Shown: positions 1 to 10,080 of the stretch, piece after piece
Layout of the letters: every line of letters starts with the position of its first letter
Numbering within the stretch: the stretch's first letter is position 1
Assembly (NCBI GenBank): GCA_004151065.3
Contig: NWUY0300008612.1
Location: forward strand, 54,067-79,122
Direction of reading: 5' to 3'
Source of the DNA: Larix sibirica
Lineage: Eukaryota > Streptophyta > Pinopsida > Pinales > Pinaceae
DNA length: 25,056 nucleotides
Made by a program: the position numbers and the translations under genes
Notes under the pieces: model-generated
What the model was told of the DNA's origin: nothing
What the model saw: the letters and a program-made list of their open reading frames with translations, nothing else
The model's database searches: none

Positions 1-150
1 ACAATTTTTTTTAGGATAATCAACAAATTAAGAGGTTTCTTGAAATGGTTAATGAATTTCAAGTACTAATATTGATTTTGATGAGGACTTAAATGATGAA
101 GATACAAGGCATAAGGGTCATCATAAAAATAATAAAGTTGATAGAGTCCA

Positions 151-1250
151 TTGGGAATCATAAAATCGTTCAACTTAAGAATAATTATATTACTAGAGGA
201 CTTATACCATTGGAGAAGCTTTTTGACTAGAATGATGTAGCAATTTATCCTCTTTGTAGCTACAATCAAAATACGTTGAAGAAAGAACATAATCTTGGTA
301 CTTCACAATAACAAAAGATGGTTAAATTATACAAATAATTAGTAGTTGATCAACATCAAAGGTATATCAATATTTTCAAGGAATTTATTGATGTCTTTGT
401 ATGGATTTATGATGACTTGAAGACTTATGATACTAACACAATAGATCATAAAATCCTTTGAAAGAAGGAGTAAAACCTTTTGGGTAGAATCTTAGGTAAG
501 TGAATCCATTACTTTTTTCCTATAATTGAGAATTGAAAAAAATGTTAAATGCTCATATCATAATCCCTCTAAGATATTGAAATTGGGTGAATAACTTGGT
601 TCACGTAAAAAATAACGATGGAGAAATTCATTTTTGTGTAGATTTTAGGAATCTTAATCAAGCTTCTCTCAAGGATACTTATCCTTTACCAAAAATGGAT
701 CACTTGTTACAGAGCATGGTTGGTGCTCACATCTTACCTAGTATGGATGGATTTTAAGCTATTGTTCATAAAGAAGATTGTCATAAAATAACTTTCACTA
801 CACATTAGGGTACACTCATGTATGACAAAATTCCCTTTGCACTTACAAGTGTTGCCACAACTTTTTAGAGAGCCATAGATATTGAATTTGCTCATGAAAA
901 GGAGAAATTCATAGTCATTTAATTGGATGATATGATTGTATATTCCAATTCAGATGAAGATCACCTCAAACACTTGAAGCGATTATTTTCAAAATGCAGA
1001 AGTTTTGGTCTATCCCTAAATCCCAAGAAGTCATTTTTGCTATGAAAGAAGGGAATCTTTTAGAGCACATTGTTTCTAAAGAAGGATTAAAAATCGATCC
1101 CAAAAGGGTGACATCCATCAATATTATTGATTTCCTAGGACATAAACAAGAAGTGCAATCATTTCTCGTCAATATCAAATTTCTAATAATATTCATTTAA
1201 AACTTTGTGGAAATTGTCAAGGAAATTACTAATATGTTGAAAAATGGAAA
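151..1250 (+). pseudogene. Truncated, decayed Ty3/gypsy pol: protease-RT linker, reverse transcriptase, start of RNase H
   Basis: Reading across frames gives a recognisable Ty3/gypsy reverse transcriptase. The linker shows FKEFIDVFVWIYDDLKTYDT near 376-435. RT blocks follow: DFRNLNQASLKDTYPLPKMD (about 640-700), the MDGF block (about 744), a TFTTH-GTLMYDKIPFAL block (about 793-845), and the catalytic block ending LDDMIVYS (923-946). The next block is CRSFGLSLNPKK (about 996-1031), then GHIVS-like and KIDP text to about 1110. The usual Tyr before LDD is a TAA stop (920-922), so the enzyme is dead. Other in-frame stops sit in the MDGF and TTH-G blocks. A last trace of the RT/RNase H connection (KEITNMLKNGN) runs to about 1250. 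RNase H and integrase are missing, so the element is truncated. Its RT blocks (KMDHLLQ) differ from those of elements A and B (LIDQIIDV), so it belongs to another gypsy lineage. The protein family is sure; the exact ends are approximate. Confidence 0.9.
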
Positions 1251-1383
1251 TGATGTAAGATAGTCAGAGTGTTATAGAATTATCATGACCATCACTACCT
1301 AAAACATGATATTATCCATTTGAACCATTAAAATCACTAAAGATTCTTCTAAAAAATCAAATTTTGCTTAATAACCCCTTTGA

Positions 1384-1447
1384 GTTTCCCCATAGCAACT
1401 ATCAGGGCACTGCGTGTTTCCTTAAAGCAACATGCAGGGGTGTTCCC
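1384..1447. repeat. Two tandem units of a degenerate 32-bp repeat
   Basis: Units 1384-1415 and 1416-1447 both begin GTTTCC, have AGCAAC at the same offset (positions 11-16) and CAGGG at positions 20-24. About 20 of 32 positions match by eye. The same unit with the same 32-base spacing recurs at 2475-2634, and a single related unit lies near 13917. Confidence 0.6.
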
Positions 1448-2406
1448 AAAATTGCAAAATATAATTAAAGGCACATTAATTGTGTCCTCTTGAGCTATTT
1501 TTTTTTATGGTCAGTACACCTAGACACATTTATGTCCCGTACCAACAACTTAAAACACTTTATCCAAGTATAAAGTGAGAGATTAAGGTTGGGAAGGGGC
1601 ATTGCATCATTATTGTACCCTCACGTTGGAGGAATCGACCAATAATTGATTATGAATTTTGAATAGAAACCCCATTCCCATTATAATTAGAATCCCCTTG
1701 TTTTTTTTATCATTTATCTCTTCAATCTTGAGTTAGAACTTTAATTCCTAAAATTTCCCTTTCCCTTTGTGATGGAGAAGGAACGATGAATTTGTGGTTT
1801 GTCACTGGCCTAGGAATGAGTACCCCAAGACTTGGTGAAGGATGTACTACAACAAATATTCAAGTATACAATTATTTTTGTTGTTATATTTTATAATACA
1901 CATAAGATCTCTCTTCTCCCCCCTCCTCCCTTGCCAAACACTTGTGTCAAATATTGTATGCATTGATTAGTGTATCTTGTGGAGGAAATAATTTTGCTTG
2001 AAAGTAAGTTATTTAGTTAGTTGAGAATTTCACGTTATTATAATTATGTCAATTGAGATTTAAACGACTTTAAGAAGGAACTCTTGTTTCCACGTGTTCA
2101 AGTTTCACATGGAATTGACTTAGAGCAAGGATTAAAGCTTGGATCAATGGATTTTGACAAGCAGGTTAGCCATCTAGCCAAATGTAATTTTCAATTGTTT
2201 CTTTTGTTTGATTCTAAATTAACTATCTAAAAGGGAAAGTCGTGCTTCTATATACACTTTCAATATTTTGATGGTCTCACCCTATCCATTTAGGAAAACA
2301 AAACCTGAAACAAAATTGGTGACCATAATAGGGAGGGACTCTTAGAGTTACTCCTTATAGGGGTTTTTCCTAGTTATTCCATCTTTAAGAATCATGGTAA
2401 TTAGTA

Positions 2407-2466
2407 AATTGTTTGTTTCTTCCATCTCTATTATCTAGATCCCCAAAACGAAGAAAACAAACAATT
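2407..2466. repeat. Imperfect inverted repeat (16/17-bp arms)
   Basis: The left arm AATTGTTTGTTTCTTC (2407-2422) is the reverse complement of GAAGAAAACAAACAATT (2450-2466) apart from one extra A. The 27-base spacer could form a loop. It lies just upstream of the 32-bp repeat cluster. No role can be assigned. Confidence 0.6.
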
Positions 2467-2474
2467 CTTGAGGC

Positions 2475-2634
2475 ATTTTCCCTTATCTTGTATGCTGCCC
2501 ATGTGCGTTTCTTATTCAACAATTGCAGGTACCCGCAGGTTTCTATCCTAACAGTTGCAGGGCCTCACCACTTTCCTTTGAAAAATTCATGGGTACACGT
2601 GGGTTTCCCTTTGGGGACCTGCATCGGTCTTCCT
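2475..2634. repeat. Five tandem units of a degenerate 32-bp repeat
   Basis: TTTC-starting units begin at 2475, 2507, 2539, 2571 and 2603, exactly 32 bases apart. The best pair is 2507-2538 and 2539-2570, sharing GTTTCT, an AACA-TTGCAGG core and a C-rich tail. The units are clearly richer in G+C than their surroundings. Two short predicted ORFs overlap the array but show no protein similarity and are best explained by the repeats. Confidence 0.65.
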
Positions 2635-3859
2635 TAGTTGAAAACTTGCTACTTGAGGAGTTTTTAATGTGTTTTTTCTTGCTTTCCATGAGGACGAGTA
2701 AGGTCTTTGGCTACATGTTTAGTTAAGTTAGCATTCAATTTGTTATTTTTTACTTGCATTCGCATCGAATTGAAAAGAAAAGTAAGTTACTTCCTTGCAT
2801 TGTATAGGTGAATTGTTGCATTTTCTTGAAAATTTCATTCTTATCATTAATGTTTCGGTTCTGCATCATTAATTGGAAAAAAATATAGTTGCATCACATA
2901 TGCATCTAAGACATTGGTCTCTTTGTTCTCACATTATTTACAAATTGGTCAGAGCACATATTTTTCAGTGAAAGTTTTAGTACAATTTGCATCATTGAAT
3001 TGTAAATATCTTTATCAGTTCAATGTTCTTATTTGAGTAAAAAACATCATCAATTCTCACATCCACCTCCTTGCTTTGAGTAATCAACATATTTTAAAAG
3101 GAATTATAACTAAAAGGAACTATAATATTTATTTATATAACATAGGATTAGGGCCTCGATGTAGGATTGGAGAAGAAATTGCCTAAGGTTGTTGAACTAC
3201 AACTAGAAACCTTATGAAGACAAAATCCATTAGTAACAGAAGGAATTTGTTAGGAAATCATGCCTCACATGCGTGTCAAGCACTAGGTCAAGCTTCACAA
3301 GTGTTAAGATTATACCCTCCTGCTTTCTTAGTCGGATATACATGTACATGGATATTAGGTGAAATGGAAAGTCCTCGGGGTGACATCGTTTCTATCTAAG
3401 GTTTCAGGTCCAAGACTTAATTCTAAGTTCCCTATCCATATGAAAAAACTTGACTTATGACTATTACATTCAATTGTTTCTCTATGAAGGGGTATCCTTA
3501 GTGGATTTTATTTAGACTCTTCTTCTTGGGTGACTATAAGTAAGAAGTTCTTGTGGTACCAGAGATAGATGCATAATATCTACCTCAACTCCCTTGGAGG
3601 GTGCCCATTTTTTCAAGGGTAATTTCACATTGGGTGATTGTTGTAGGAGGGTTATTGTAACTAACTCCCATTCCTTCATCTGTTGGACTTGGTCTATCAA
3701 TATTAGGTCAAGTTATGGAAAGTATTCTTGATTTTCTCTTCATTAAATTGGTATTTTCAGCCTCACCACTTCAAAACTATTCTTTGGGAGAGTTTGTTGA
3801 CTTCTAAATCCTCTTAGGAATTTTTGTAGTTGAGTGCTTGTTTGTAGCCTACATATGTT
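2635..3859. other. Non-coding leader upstream of element A gag
   Basis: Nothing recognisable as a gene or RNA. A 61-codon ORF (3214-3399) has no family signature. The position just before a decayed gag suggests a 5' untranslated leader, which is inference from context. Around 3098-3125 there is a short AAAAGGAAYTATAA direct repeat. Confidence 0.4.
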
Positions 3860-5660
3860 ACACTTGTGCAAGATGATAAGTTAAAGTAGGATGACCAACT
3901 TCTCGATCATTCTTGAAGGACCAGATGTTTTTCCCTAGAAAGCATAGAGACGTCTCTAATAAGACAAAGACTCAATCCCAACACACTTACTAATGTCTCA
4001 GCAGTTGATAACCCATAAATTGTGAATAATATTGAAAGAGATGTTTGAATAGAACAAGGTCAAGGCCATAAAAGTTAGAAAAATCAAGTGGATCATCAAC
4101 CTAGAAGGGATTTTACTCCTCACCCTAGTGACAATTTTGGACCTCTTGAGATCGGGATATTCCTAGACCATATTCAAATACTTTTAGTCCTGCTCTAACT
4201 ATCCTCAGGGTCCTCTTCTTATGCATGTATGAGAATTATCACATAGATATTTTGTCTTGTGTATGAATCCTTTAAATCAATGGTAAAATATGAGTATTGT
4301 TCCTAGTATGCTAGTTGTAGGGAGTACTTATGCTCCCTTGACTAGCATCCCTCTTCTGGGAAATAACCCTTGTGTCTGACATTTCATTAAGGGGCACCAA
4401 TCCTCGTATTTATGGGACAGCTATAGGGACGAACCATGTGGGTTCTCTCAGTATTGGGATCAAATCCTTGTTTGTTGCTCCTCATAATAGTGCCCCCTTC
4501 TCATTTGGTATGTTGACCTTCAATGTTATGGCCCCTCCTATTTTCCCAAACCTGAATGTGTTGATGGGTAGATTTACTATCCCATTTTCCTTCAGAAGTG
4601 GACACATCCCAACATCCACACCCTCTATAGGGATTGGTTACTTTTCATCAGATAGTTTCATAGGCCAAAAGTGTCAATTTTTAGGGAACATAGAACTTAA
4701 TGAGCGACACTTTTCTACAAAATTAGGTTTTCGATGCACACACCTTACACTCTAGTATGTGCAAATACATCAAGAGAAAACTTCAATGGGGGGTAATTAA
4801 ATGTACAATCCTATATGGGGCAACATAAAATCTCTTCTTATAGTGACTTTTCTTTGTTAGCTATGAAATTTCTCACACATTTTCAATAAGCAGTCTAGTA
4901 CAAAATAGGGACAAAATTGTCAACATATTTAAGACAAGACATCACCACCCACATCTCGGATCAAAGCCATGAATGGAGAAGGAAGTAGTGCATGATGAAT
5001 GCCCAAATACCTTATGGTTTTGTAGTATATTGGTTTTGTAAGTCACTTTTACCTTACATAGCAAAGGATGTGTCCATGTCCAGGGTTACGATTGAAAAAT
5101 AGGCCATCATTAGAGCCCAACAATTGGATTTATTTTATTCTCAATCTAGGGTTGTTATGATATCGAGTTGAGATGAAGCCAAAAATTGGACCACATAATG
5201 ATGTTGTGATTTTTTTTGTTGAGGATACCATAGTGATCTAATTATCTAGTCAAATGAGACCAATGTATATGTATACTAACACAATGGTCACTGCTCAGAA
5301 TAATGTGAGTACCACTGGCCCTTCGCATCCCTCCAATGTCCTTTCAATATATCCCTTTGACAAGAAATGATCCAATGAATTGGAGGCAAAAAAAGGTAAA
5401 AATAAGAAGCAAGGGTTTGGTAATAACAATAATAATAATAAAAAATCTAGTGTGGAAAAAAAGGACAAGAAGAAGGAAAAGTTTCCTTACAATTTATGAT
5501 AGGAATACCACCTTACTCATGAATGCTCCAATATGGAGGAAGCACTATGATTTTTGGTGCATCGAGATCTCACCAACAACCCATTGTGCTAACAAATCCT
5601 TTCCTTCCTCAGCTCAACAACTCATTGCTATGGTCCCCAATAATCCTCTAGTCTTGTAAG
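3860..5660 (+). pseudogene. Decayed gag of gypsy element A
   Basis: Gag would form the particle that packages element RNA. The clearest mark is a nucleocapsid zinc knuckle at 5488-5526. It is spaced CX2CX3HX4C, with the first Cys now Tyr, the second a TGA stop, and His and the last Cys kept (reads HLTHEC). Upstream is a basic Asn/Lys run (5401-5480) from an AAT-type repeat, then KKDKKKEKF. Further upstream, frames such as VNNIERDV (about 4020) and an open 127-codon stretch (4372-4755), rich in Gly, Ser and Pro, fit the variable part of Gag. Downstream it leads into protease, the expected gag-pol order. The start is not visible; stops and frameshifts are many. The knuckle is convincing, the N-terminal half is inference from position. 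Confidence 0.65.
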
Positions 5661-6480
5661 GGGGAAATCAATGTGCCCCTCCACAAGGGGGAAATACAAC
5701 AAATGCTAACATTTACATGTGTGAATGTGAGATAAATCATTAGACCAAGGTACATAACTATGATACTTCCAAGTCTAGTTCTAATGAAAAAAAGGTTTCT
5801 ACATTACAACCACCACCTTCTCTCCAAATAGGGAAATTGATTGTAGATGTAATGCCTTGACCCCCCAAGGGATTATTACAAATATTTGCACATAATTGTG
5901 ATGCTAGGAGTATCCATAACTACAATATAGTTTAGGATTTAGTACACACACCATGTGCCATGTCTACTGTAGAGTTTCTACAGAGTTGCCTTCCACAGTG
6001 TAAGGATTTTTTGTTATCTATAGGCGAGTTTGATTAGTTTTATACACACTTGATCACTTTCGACATGGATAATAATAAGACACGCCACCCTCATCATTCT
6101 ACATTTCAGTTTCATGTCTCGTCTCATGGTGCTAACATATTTTGTAGCATTGTTGATGAGGGAGTGCCAACATGTGTTATGTCTCTCTCATGTTGGATAC
6201 CTTTAGGTTTCCAAATATTTTTCTGTATCCTACCATGTTAACCACATTTGATGGTTGATCCTTTAGAACTAATGGAATTATACCCTCTATCCCTTTTAAA
6301 TTTGGGGGTAAGAGGGTCTTAGTAGAATTCAAGGTTGTTAATGCCACGCTAGATTACAACCTTATACTAGGACGTAGTTGGACATATGACATGACTGTAG
6401 TGGTGTCATCACTCTTTCAATTGATTCACTTCCCTTACTAAGGAGAAATCATCACCATCGACCAGTTGTCATATTGTTGA
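5661..6480 (+). pseudogene. Decayed retroviral-type aspartic protease of element A
   Basis: This protease would cleave the Gag-Pol polyprotein. Frames give YNIVxDLVHTPCAMSTVEFL (about 5920-5980), LITFDMDN (about 6050-6070), then the active-site region VDEGVPTCVMS (about 6153-6185). The flap-to-C-terminal part reads LDYNLILGRSWTYDMT (about 6349-6396) and ITIDQL (about 6453-6470). The LGRSW block matches the family ILG motif. Element B carries the same order at 7890-8506 (about 55% amino-acid identity by eye), which confirms the assignment. Stops interrupt the frame repeatedly, including within the DYNL block region and near 6440. Confidence 0.85.
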
Positions 6481-7609
6481 TATGATTCAACAACCACTTT
6501 CAGATCAAATGGTCCAATGATGGATAATTCCACGATGGTACACAAAATATTGGTGTTGGATTGTATTCCACATTGATGGGAAATTTTGACCTTCCTTCAC
6601 CCATAGATTTTATTGAATCTTGTATAATATATGTGATTTCATTAGTTGTAATAGATCCTAGCAAGTCCTTGTCAGGTAGGATTTATGACAAACAATGTTT
6701 GAATTCCTTTAAAACAACCTATTTGAACAACGATCCTTGGATCTTATCTAATTTGTTTGCTTTTTTAGATGAAGAGGGATATTTCAAAGGAACTATGTCC
6801 TTGTTTGTAGCTGAAATTGCTTATTAATCTATTCAAGTAGCTACTATAGACTTTGTCCAAATCACTCCTCCATAGGAATAACTTGATCAATTTACCTCAC
6901 CCATCTAGTCCTTCAAATATCTAGCTTCCAAAGACTCCTTGAACATCGTCTTTCCTTTGGAAGAGGCCATTATTGAAGCTATGACTAGCTCTAAGAGGCC
7001 ATGGGAGGGGGTGCATCATCAAACATATTTCCTTCCCGCATTGAATAAGCTAGAAGTTGTGAATTTTTTTTGACCATCTTTGGATATTTTGATTGGTACC
7101 ATGATTTGATTTCGTCTAGTGAGGTATATACAGAAGGGAAAATGGCCAATATTTTGAATACCATGCCTATCAATATCTTAAGACCCTCGAAATTGTAGAA
7201 AACATTATGATTGGAGAAGACTATTCTCTTGAAGAATTTAAAATATATACTTATCTTTTCAAAGAGTTTCATGTCGTAGTCGCTTGGAGTTATGAAGAAA
7301 TGCCAGGAATTGACCCTTAGATAGTTGAGCATGAGATCAAAGATGATGAAAATACAAAACATGTTAGGAAAAAGTTAAGACTGGCCAATCTTTGAAAGGT
7401 TGTTGCTATCAAGGCAGAGGTGGAGAAGTTGGGGAAATCTAGCTTTATCTACCTATTCATGCTAACTAAATGGGTTTCCAATCCTATTTCCGTTGATAAG
7501 AAACAAGGAACCATTCATGTATGTACTCATTTTTGGAATTTGAAGAAGGCTTGTCCTAAGGACAATTATCCTACTCTCATTGATCAAATTATCGATGTAT
7601 GAGTTGGAA
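6481..7609 (+). pseudogene. Protease-RT linker and N-terminal part of reverse transcriptase, element A
   Basis: The first ~650 bases are a variable linker with an 88-codon open stretch (6561-6827). From about 7142 the frame reads MANILNTMPINI, then FKEFHVVVAWSYEEMPGIDP (about 7258-7317), the pre-RT block. A TAG follows (7318-7320). The RT finger block follows: AEVEKLGKSSFIY, LTKWVSNPISVDKK (about 7463-7504) and KKACPKDNYPT, ending at a TGA in the IDV block just before the gap. The catalytic box is absent from this copy because the sequence stops at the Ns. The last ~330 bases recur almost unchanged at 9148-9477. Confidence 0.85.
7282..7609 (+). repeat. Left copy of a ~330-bp near-identical duplication
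   Basis: Aligned by eye with 9148-9477, it shows about 19-20 differences, or roughly 94% identity. The copies share the TAG after GIDP, the TGA after the NL block, and the TGA after IDV. Upstream of about 7280 similarity to the corresponding part of B falls abruptly to about 60%. Confidence 0.9.
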
Positions 7610-7611
7610 NN
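7610..7611. other. Assembly gap or ambiguous bases (NN)
   Basis: Two N bases interrupt the sequence directly after the duplicated block ends (GAGTTGGAA). On the right the text jumps back to the end of gag of the same family. This is where an uncertain join should be suspected. Confidence 0.95.
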
Positions 7612-8506
7612 CGATAATTCTCAACCAGAGACATCTTCAAATCGCGATATTCTTATGATGTGTAACGTGACTGTCCATATAACCACTCGTTCAAAGACAT
7701 ATGATTCTGTTCCAAGTTCAAACAAGAACGAGACTTCAAAAGGAAAATCTCTCGTGGAAGATCCTCCTTCTACGCCTCCTTCCAATGGTCATCTTCATAT
7801 TGAGAGACTTGTCACTGATACTGTGTTCCACCCACCCAAGGCCACCATTCGAAAGGAGACATTTAATCCAAGCGCGCGAGCAACCTAAAATTACAACATT
7901 TTCGAGGACTTAGCTCAAGCACCTTGTTCCATGTCTACTCTCGAAGTTCTACAACACTGCCCTACTCAGCGTAGAACCTTATTATCAGCACTTGTAGCCT
8001 TTGACCCAGATTCTTCCAATATGATTATGTTTAACTTGGAATATTTTAAACCTAGGCTTTCTCATCAATTGGCCTTCCATATTCATACTAGGATTCGTGG
8101 AAACAACATCCATCGCACCGTCCTAGACGAAGGCACTTCCACTTCCATTATGTATTTGACCTGCTCGCGAGCTATAGGCTCTCCAGGGGTGACCCAGTCT
8201 CTTACCACTTTGAAAGAATTTGATGAATGCGGTTTTCGGCCATATGGACTCCTCCCTGAACTCGTTGTAGAACCAAGGGGAAAGACTGTATCTATTCATG
8301 TAGAGATTGTAGATGCTCTATTAGATTATAATCTCTTACTTGGTCGTAATTGGTTTTACACCATGACTGTCGTAGCATCCTTTGTCTTTCGTTTAGTGAA
8401 ATTTCCTCACCAAGGAAAGATTGTCACTATAGATCAATTAGACTTTTGTACTCCAGATATCCACAAACAATGTCCCGCTGCTGGTGCAATCCCAACATCA
8501 TTTTGA
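7612..8506 (+). pseudogene. Well-preserved gag end and aspartic protease of element B
   Basis: Open from 7612 to a TAA at 7886-7888, then open again in the same frame to the TGA at 8504-8506. The first part is the Gag tail (DILMMCNVTVHITTRSKTYD), hydrophilic and Ser/Pro-rich. Protease follows: NYNIFEDLAQAPCSMS, the active-site region VLDEGTSTSIMYL (about 8119-8157), GFRPYGLLPEL (about 8231-8263), LDYNLLLGRNWFYTMT (about 8319-8366) and FPHQGKIVTIDQL (about 8402-8440). DEG replaces the classic D-S/T-G, as in element A, so it looks like a family trait rather than decay. Only one stop breaks nearly 900 bases, and CG dinucleotides are frequent, unlike the neighbouring elements. This suggests a younger source. 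It is broken by that stop and by the lack of an upstream gag. Confidence 0.85.
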
Positions 8507-9187
8507 GGACATTGGCGTTGGTCTTTTGAAATATTTGTCCATTATTGGCGTATTTCCGTAACTTCCACCCCCAGTCTTCCTAATCAACATGATTTCGTCA
8601 AGTATTCTCCAATCCGATGAACCCAACGATTCATGGGTAGTACCGAGTCCCTCTGAGCTTGAAACCTTCGACACTTGCATGCCTCTCAACTAGGACCTAG
8701 CAAGTTACCATGCGATTCAATAAGCTTTTGATTGGATTGACCCAGTTACCCACCATACAATGGCACATCCTCTGCCTCAAACCCATTCATCTTTGCCCTA
8801 TAGTGACTCCCTTGCACATACTTTTGCTTCCGACGAGTCTATCATGGAAATCATGAGCATCGATGAACCACCCTGGGAAGATCACCATCATCGATCTTCT
8901 TTCCCTACAATCCAGGCGGTAGAAATTGATTCAAAATCCATTGTTTCACCGGACGTTGTCCACACTAAGATTCTCATTTCTACACACGATGTGTTTTCTG
9001 AAGGAAACTTAGCGAACATTATGGAAACCATTCCAATTGACATCTTCGTGAAACCTGGTGTTGTGGAACAAATTCATTTAGGCAAAACCTGCACACCCAC
9101 CGAGATAGAATTTTATACTGCCTTATTCAAAGAGTTTCACGATGTTTTTGCTTGGAGTTATGAAGAGATGCCAGGAATCGACCCTTA
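8507..9187 (+). pseudogene. Protease-RT linker of element B
   Basis: The polyprotein frame shifts by one base near 8480-8500 and continues in the frame of the 142-codon open stretch 8760-9187. It shows three stops between (in the 8559, 8690 and 8720 neighbourhoods). The linker is acidic and Ser/His-rich, with DESIMEIMSIDEPPWEDHHH near 8840-8900. It ends in TALFKEFHDVFAWSYEEMPG (about 9117-9176), the conserved pre-RT block also seen in element A. The open quality ends at the TAG following GIDP (9186-9188), which coincides with the start of the old duplicated block. Confidence 0.85.
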
Positions 9188-9477
9188 GATAGTTGAGCAT
9201 GAGATCAACGATTATGAAAATGCAGAACATGTTAGGAAAAAGTTAAGACTGGACAATCTTTGAAAGGTTGTTGCTATCAAGGTAGAGGTGGAGAAGTTGG
9301 TGAAAGCTGGCTTTATCTACCTATTCATGCTAACTAAATGGGTTTCCAATCTTATTTCCGTTGATAAGAAACACGAAACCATTCATGTATGTACTGATTT
9401 TTGGGATTTGAACAAGGCTTGTCCTAAGGACAATTACCCTACCCTCATTGATCAAATTATCGATGTATGAGTTGGAA
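9148..9477 (+). repeat. Right copy of the ~330-bp near-identical duplication
   Basis: Counterpart of 7282-7609, with the same stops. Here the sequence continues past GAGTTGGAA into the rest of RT. At several differing positions this copy keeps the residue expected for the family (for example KAG in the VEKLVKAGF block where A has KSS), so it is slightly less decayed. Confidence 0.9.
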
Positions 9478-10080
9478 GTGAAACATTCTCTGTCATTGAT
9501 CAATTTTTTGGCTATAATTAGATCTAGATTCACGTGGAAGATCAACATAAGATGATGTTTATATGTCCTTGGGACACTTTTTCCTATCAGAAAATGTTGT
9601 TTGGACTTAAAAGTGATAGAGTTGTGTTCCAATGGGCTATATATTACAACTTACATGATATCAAACATATCATCGAAGCTTACCTAGATGACCTAGTCGT
9701 TGATCCAAAATAAAATTTGATCATCCAACTCACCTTCGAGTCAATTTTTCAACCATTTTCATTTCTATAAGATTGACTAAATCCCAATAAGTGTATCTTT
9801 TGTGTCGTTACTTAGAGATTGGTTGGATTCATTGTATCCAAGTACCGAATCATGGTCAATCCTTTTAAATTTGAGACAATAGTTAAGTTGCCTCCCCTAA
9901 AAAACATTAGACAAGTCTATATATTTCAAGGAAAGGTGAATTTATTATGAATATTTATCGCTAAATACATTGATATTAAAAAAATATTTATGGAAAAAAA
10001 GAGTTCCTTTTATCTAGCTGAGGCCTCTCAATGGTCATTCAAGGAATTGAAAAATGCTATGATATCAATCCCATTGTTGA
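9185..10080 (+). pseudogene. Reverse transcriptase of element B
   Basis: RT copies element RNA into DNA. The order is complete: VEKLVKAGFIY and LTKWVSNLISVDKK (about 9288-9368), CTDFWDLNKACPKDNYPT (about 9392-9445) and IDQFFGYN (about 9499-9520). Next come HKMMFICPWDTFSYQKMLFG (about 9547-9606) and the catalytic box AYLDD (9678-9692), with both aspartates intact. The thumb block LNPNKCIFCVVT follows (about 9778-9813), then RLVGFIVSKYRIMVNPFKFETI (about 9817-9880). Stops lie at 9186-9188, after NL, after IDV and at further sites. The thumb lies in shifted frames. Ala in place of the usual Tyr/Phe start of the box is followed by YLDD, as in some plant gypsy families. Confidence 0.88.

Larger units (their letters stand above)
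1251..2474. other. Non-coding stretch between retroelement fragments, possibly LTR/UTR
   Basis: No reading frame of note. It holds two copies of the 32-bp repeat (1384-1447), a TATA-like TATAAAG at about 1569, a T run near 1702-1711, and a pyrimidine-rich tract near 1910-1932. At 2317-2334 a TGG..GAC....GGGA string weakly resembles a degenerate gypsy primer-binding site. An LTR plus leader is possible, but I could not find a second LTR copy or defined ends, so this is only an inference. Confidence 0.4.

Noticed and set aside
1384-2634. CRISPR-like array
   Set aside because: Units are directly adjacent and degenerate, with no unique spacers, in a plant-type sequence.
2413-2726. Two overlapping short ORFs (74 and 67 codons) as possible small genes
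   Set aside because: They lie over the 32-bp tandem repeat array in different frames, and the repeats explain their composition.
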